A stretch of DNA of 14,610 nucleotides from Acidimicrobiales bacterium (GTDB lineage Bacteria; Actinomycetota; Acidimicrobiia; Acidimicrobiales; UBA8190). How positions within the stretch are numbered: the stretch's first letter is position 1; each line of letters begins with the position of its first letter. Below the pieces are notes generated by a model that saw nothing but the letters and a program-made list of their open reading frames with translations, did not search any database and was not told the DNA's origin. Positions 14,144-14,610 of the stretch are shown in pieces. The stretch is taken from the NCBI GenBank assembly GCA_030042575.1, contig JASHZK010000266.1:1-14610 (forward strand). Reading direction: 5' to 3'. A program made the position numbers and the translations under genes.

Positions 14144-14610
14144 TCAGCCCCGCAGCCGATCGAGCACTTCGGTGGACAGGGTCTGGGTCCGGCCGTGGTG
14201 GACGCGGATCAGGACACCGAACACGACCACGGCGACGAGCAGGTCGAACAGGAAGGCCACCTCCAAGATGAGCGGGAGTCCGGCGGCCAGGACGACGCTC
14301 GCCAGTGACACCCCGTTCTCCAGCGAGAAGAACCCGACGGCTTGGGAGACGACGTCGGAACGCAGGATCACCAGGAGGAAGGCGACGAGGATCACCGCCG
14401 CCGCCAGCCCCAGCGTGGGAGCAGGCAGCGTCCGGGAGTGGACGGGGAGGCTGCCCACGACGAAGAAGCCGACGGCGGCGGCCACCAGCCCGAGGAGGAT
14501 CATGGAGGCGATGCCGAGTCGGTGGCTCCCGACCAGGTCGACGCGTTCCTCTCGCAACAGGCGGAGCATGATCCGCGGCACGGCCACCACCTTGAGCGTG
14601 AAGGCGAGCG
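14144..14610 (-). CDS. hyfE: HyfE-like membrane subunit (5' end outside the window)
   Basis: The frame stays open to the window edge: the codons before the GTG at 14590 read 'LAFTLK', the end of a membrane helix in HyfE, so the start lies beyond 14610. About 155 residues are visible of a usual 215 or so. Segments near 'ASMILLGLVAAAVGFFVVG', 'LGLAAAVILVAFLLVIL' and 'LPLILEVAFLFDLLVAVVVFGVLI' are membrane helices. The NuoK-type acidic residues are present: Glu91 in 'FFSLENGVSLA', Glu110 and Asp116 (counted from the GTG at 14590). In the family it links the antiporter subunits to the NuoH-like anchor. A NuoH-like (HyfC/HycD) subunit is absent from the visible operon and would be expected just upstream. 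Confidence 0.88.
   Translation of the reverse strand, partial: LAFTLKVVAVPRIMLRLLREERVDLVGSHRLGIASMILLGLVAAAVGFFVVGSLPVHSRTLPAPTLGLAAAVILVAFLLVILRSDVVSQAVGFFSLENGVSLASVVLAAGLPLILEVAFLFDLLVAVVVFGVLIRVHHGRTQTLSTEVLDRLRG

Noticed and set aside
13459..14271. Long His/Asp/Gly-rich plus-strand frame opposite the HyfF- and HyfE-like genes
   Set aside because: Low-complexity composition, no ribosome site and a strongly supported gene on the other strand.
1..14610. CRISPR arrays, tRNA or rRNA genes, insertion sequences
   Set aside because: No regularly spaced direct repeats, no cloverleaf or rRNA-like stretch and no transposase motifs were seen when reading both strands.

Overview
The window is very GC-rich DNA with strong G/C preference at third codon positions, frequent GTG starts and stop/start overlaps (ATGA, GTGA, TGATG) between neighbours. 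This fits an actinobacterium (Actinomycetota); the gene mix is compatible with an Acidimicrobiia-like or related environmental lineage, but no rRNA or tRNA gene is present to fix this.

Left part, plus strand (1-4212). The 3' end of an RCC1-repeat beta-propeller gene is followed after 24 bases by a 506-residue protein that resembles the linalool dehydratase/isomerase (LDI) family. A separate two-gene operon follows: a TetR-type repressor and an NmrA-like atypical SDR (NAD(P)-binding) protein that overlap by four bases. They lie behind a good sigma70-type promoter whose spacer is filled by an imperfect 19-base palindrome, a natural candidate for the TetR operator.

Middle part, minus strand (7378 down to 4265). 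This is a complete PadR-controlled ABC export cassette: a PadR regulator, a small membrane protein with a HAAS-like N-terminal region, an ABC ATPase and an ABC permease. The PadR promoter appears to give a leaderless transcript, and a CTTGC-CAT-GCAAG palindrome covers its -35 box.

Right part, minus strand (from beyond 14610 down to 7529). This is a tightly packed operon for a membrane complex of the complex I / group 4 hydrogenase superfamily. In transcription order it holds a HyfE-like subunit (cut by the window edge), a HyfF-like antiporter subunit, a HyfG/HycE-like (NuoC+NuoD) subunit, a ferredoxin-NuoB fusion and a HyfB-like antiporter subunit. Three small unannotated genes follow in the same tight arrangement, the last with a zinc-ribbon and HEAT repeats.

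The most striking observation is that the redox core is dismantled while the pump is intact. All four [NiFe]-ligand cysteines are missing in the large subunit, and all four N2-type cluster cysteines are missing in the small subunit. The ferredoxin domain retains exactly the four cysteines of one cubane. The charged residues of the antiporter-like subunits are conserved. This places the operon with the energy-converting-hydrogenase-related (Ehr) complexes, whose function is unsettled, here in a form with a single predicted Fe-S cluster and a new set of small downstream genes.
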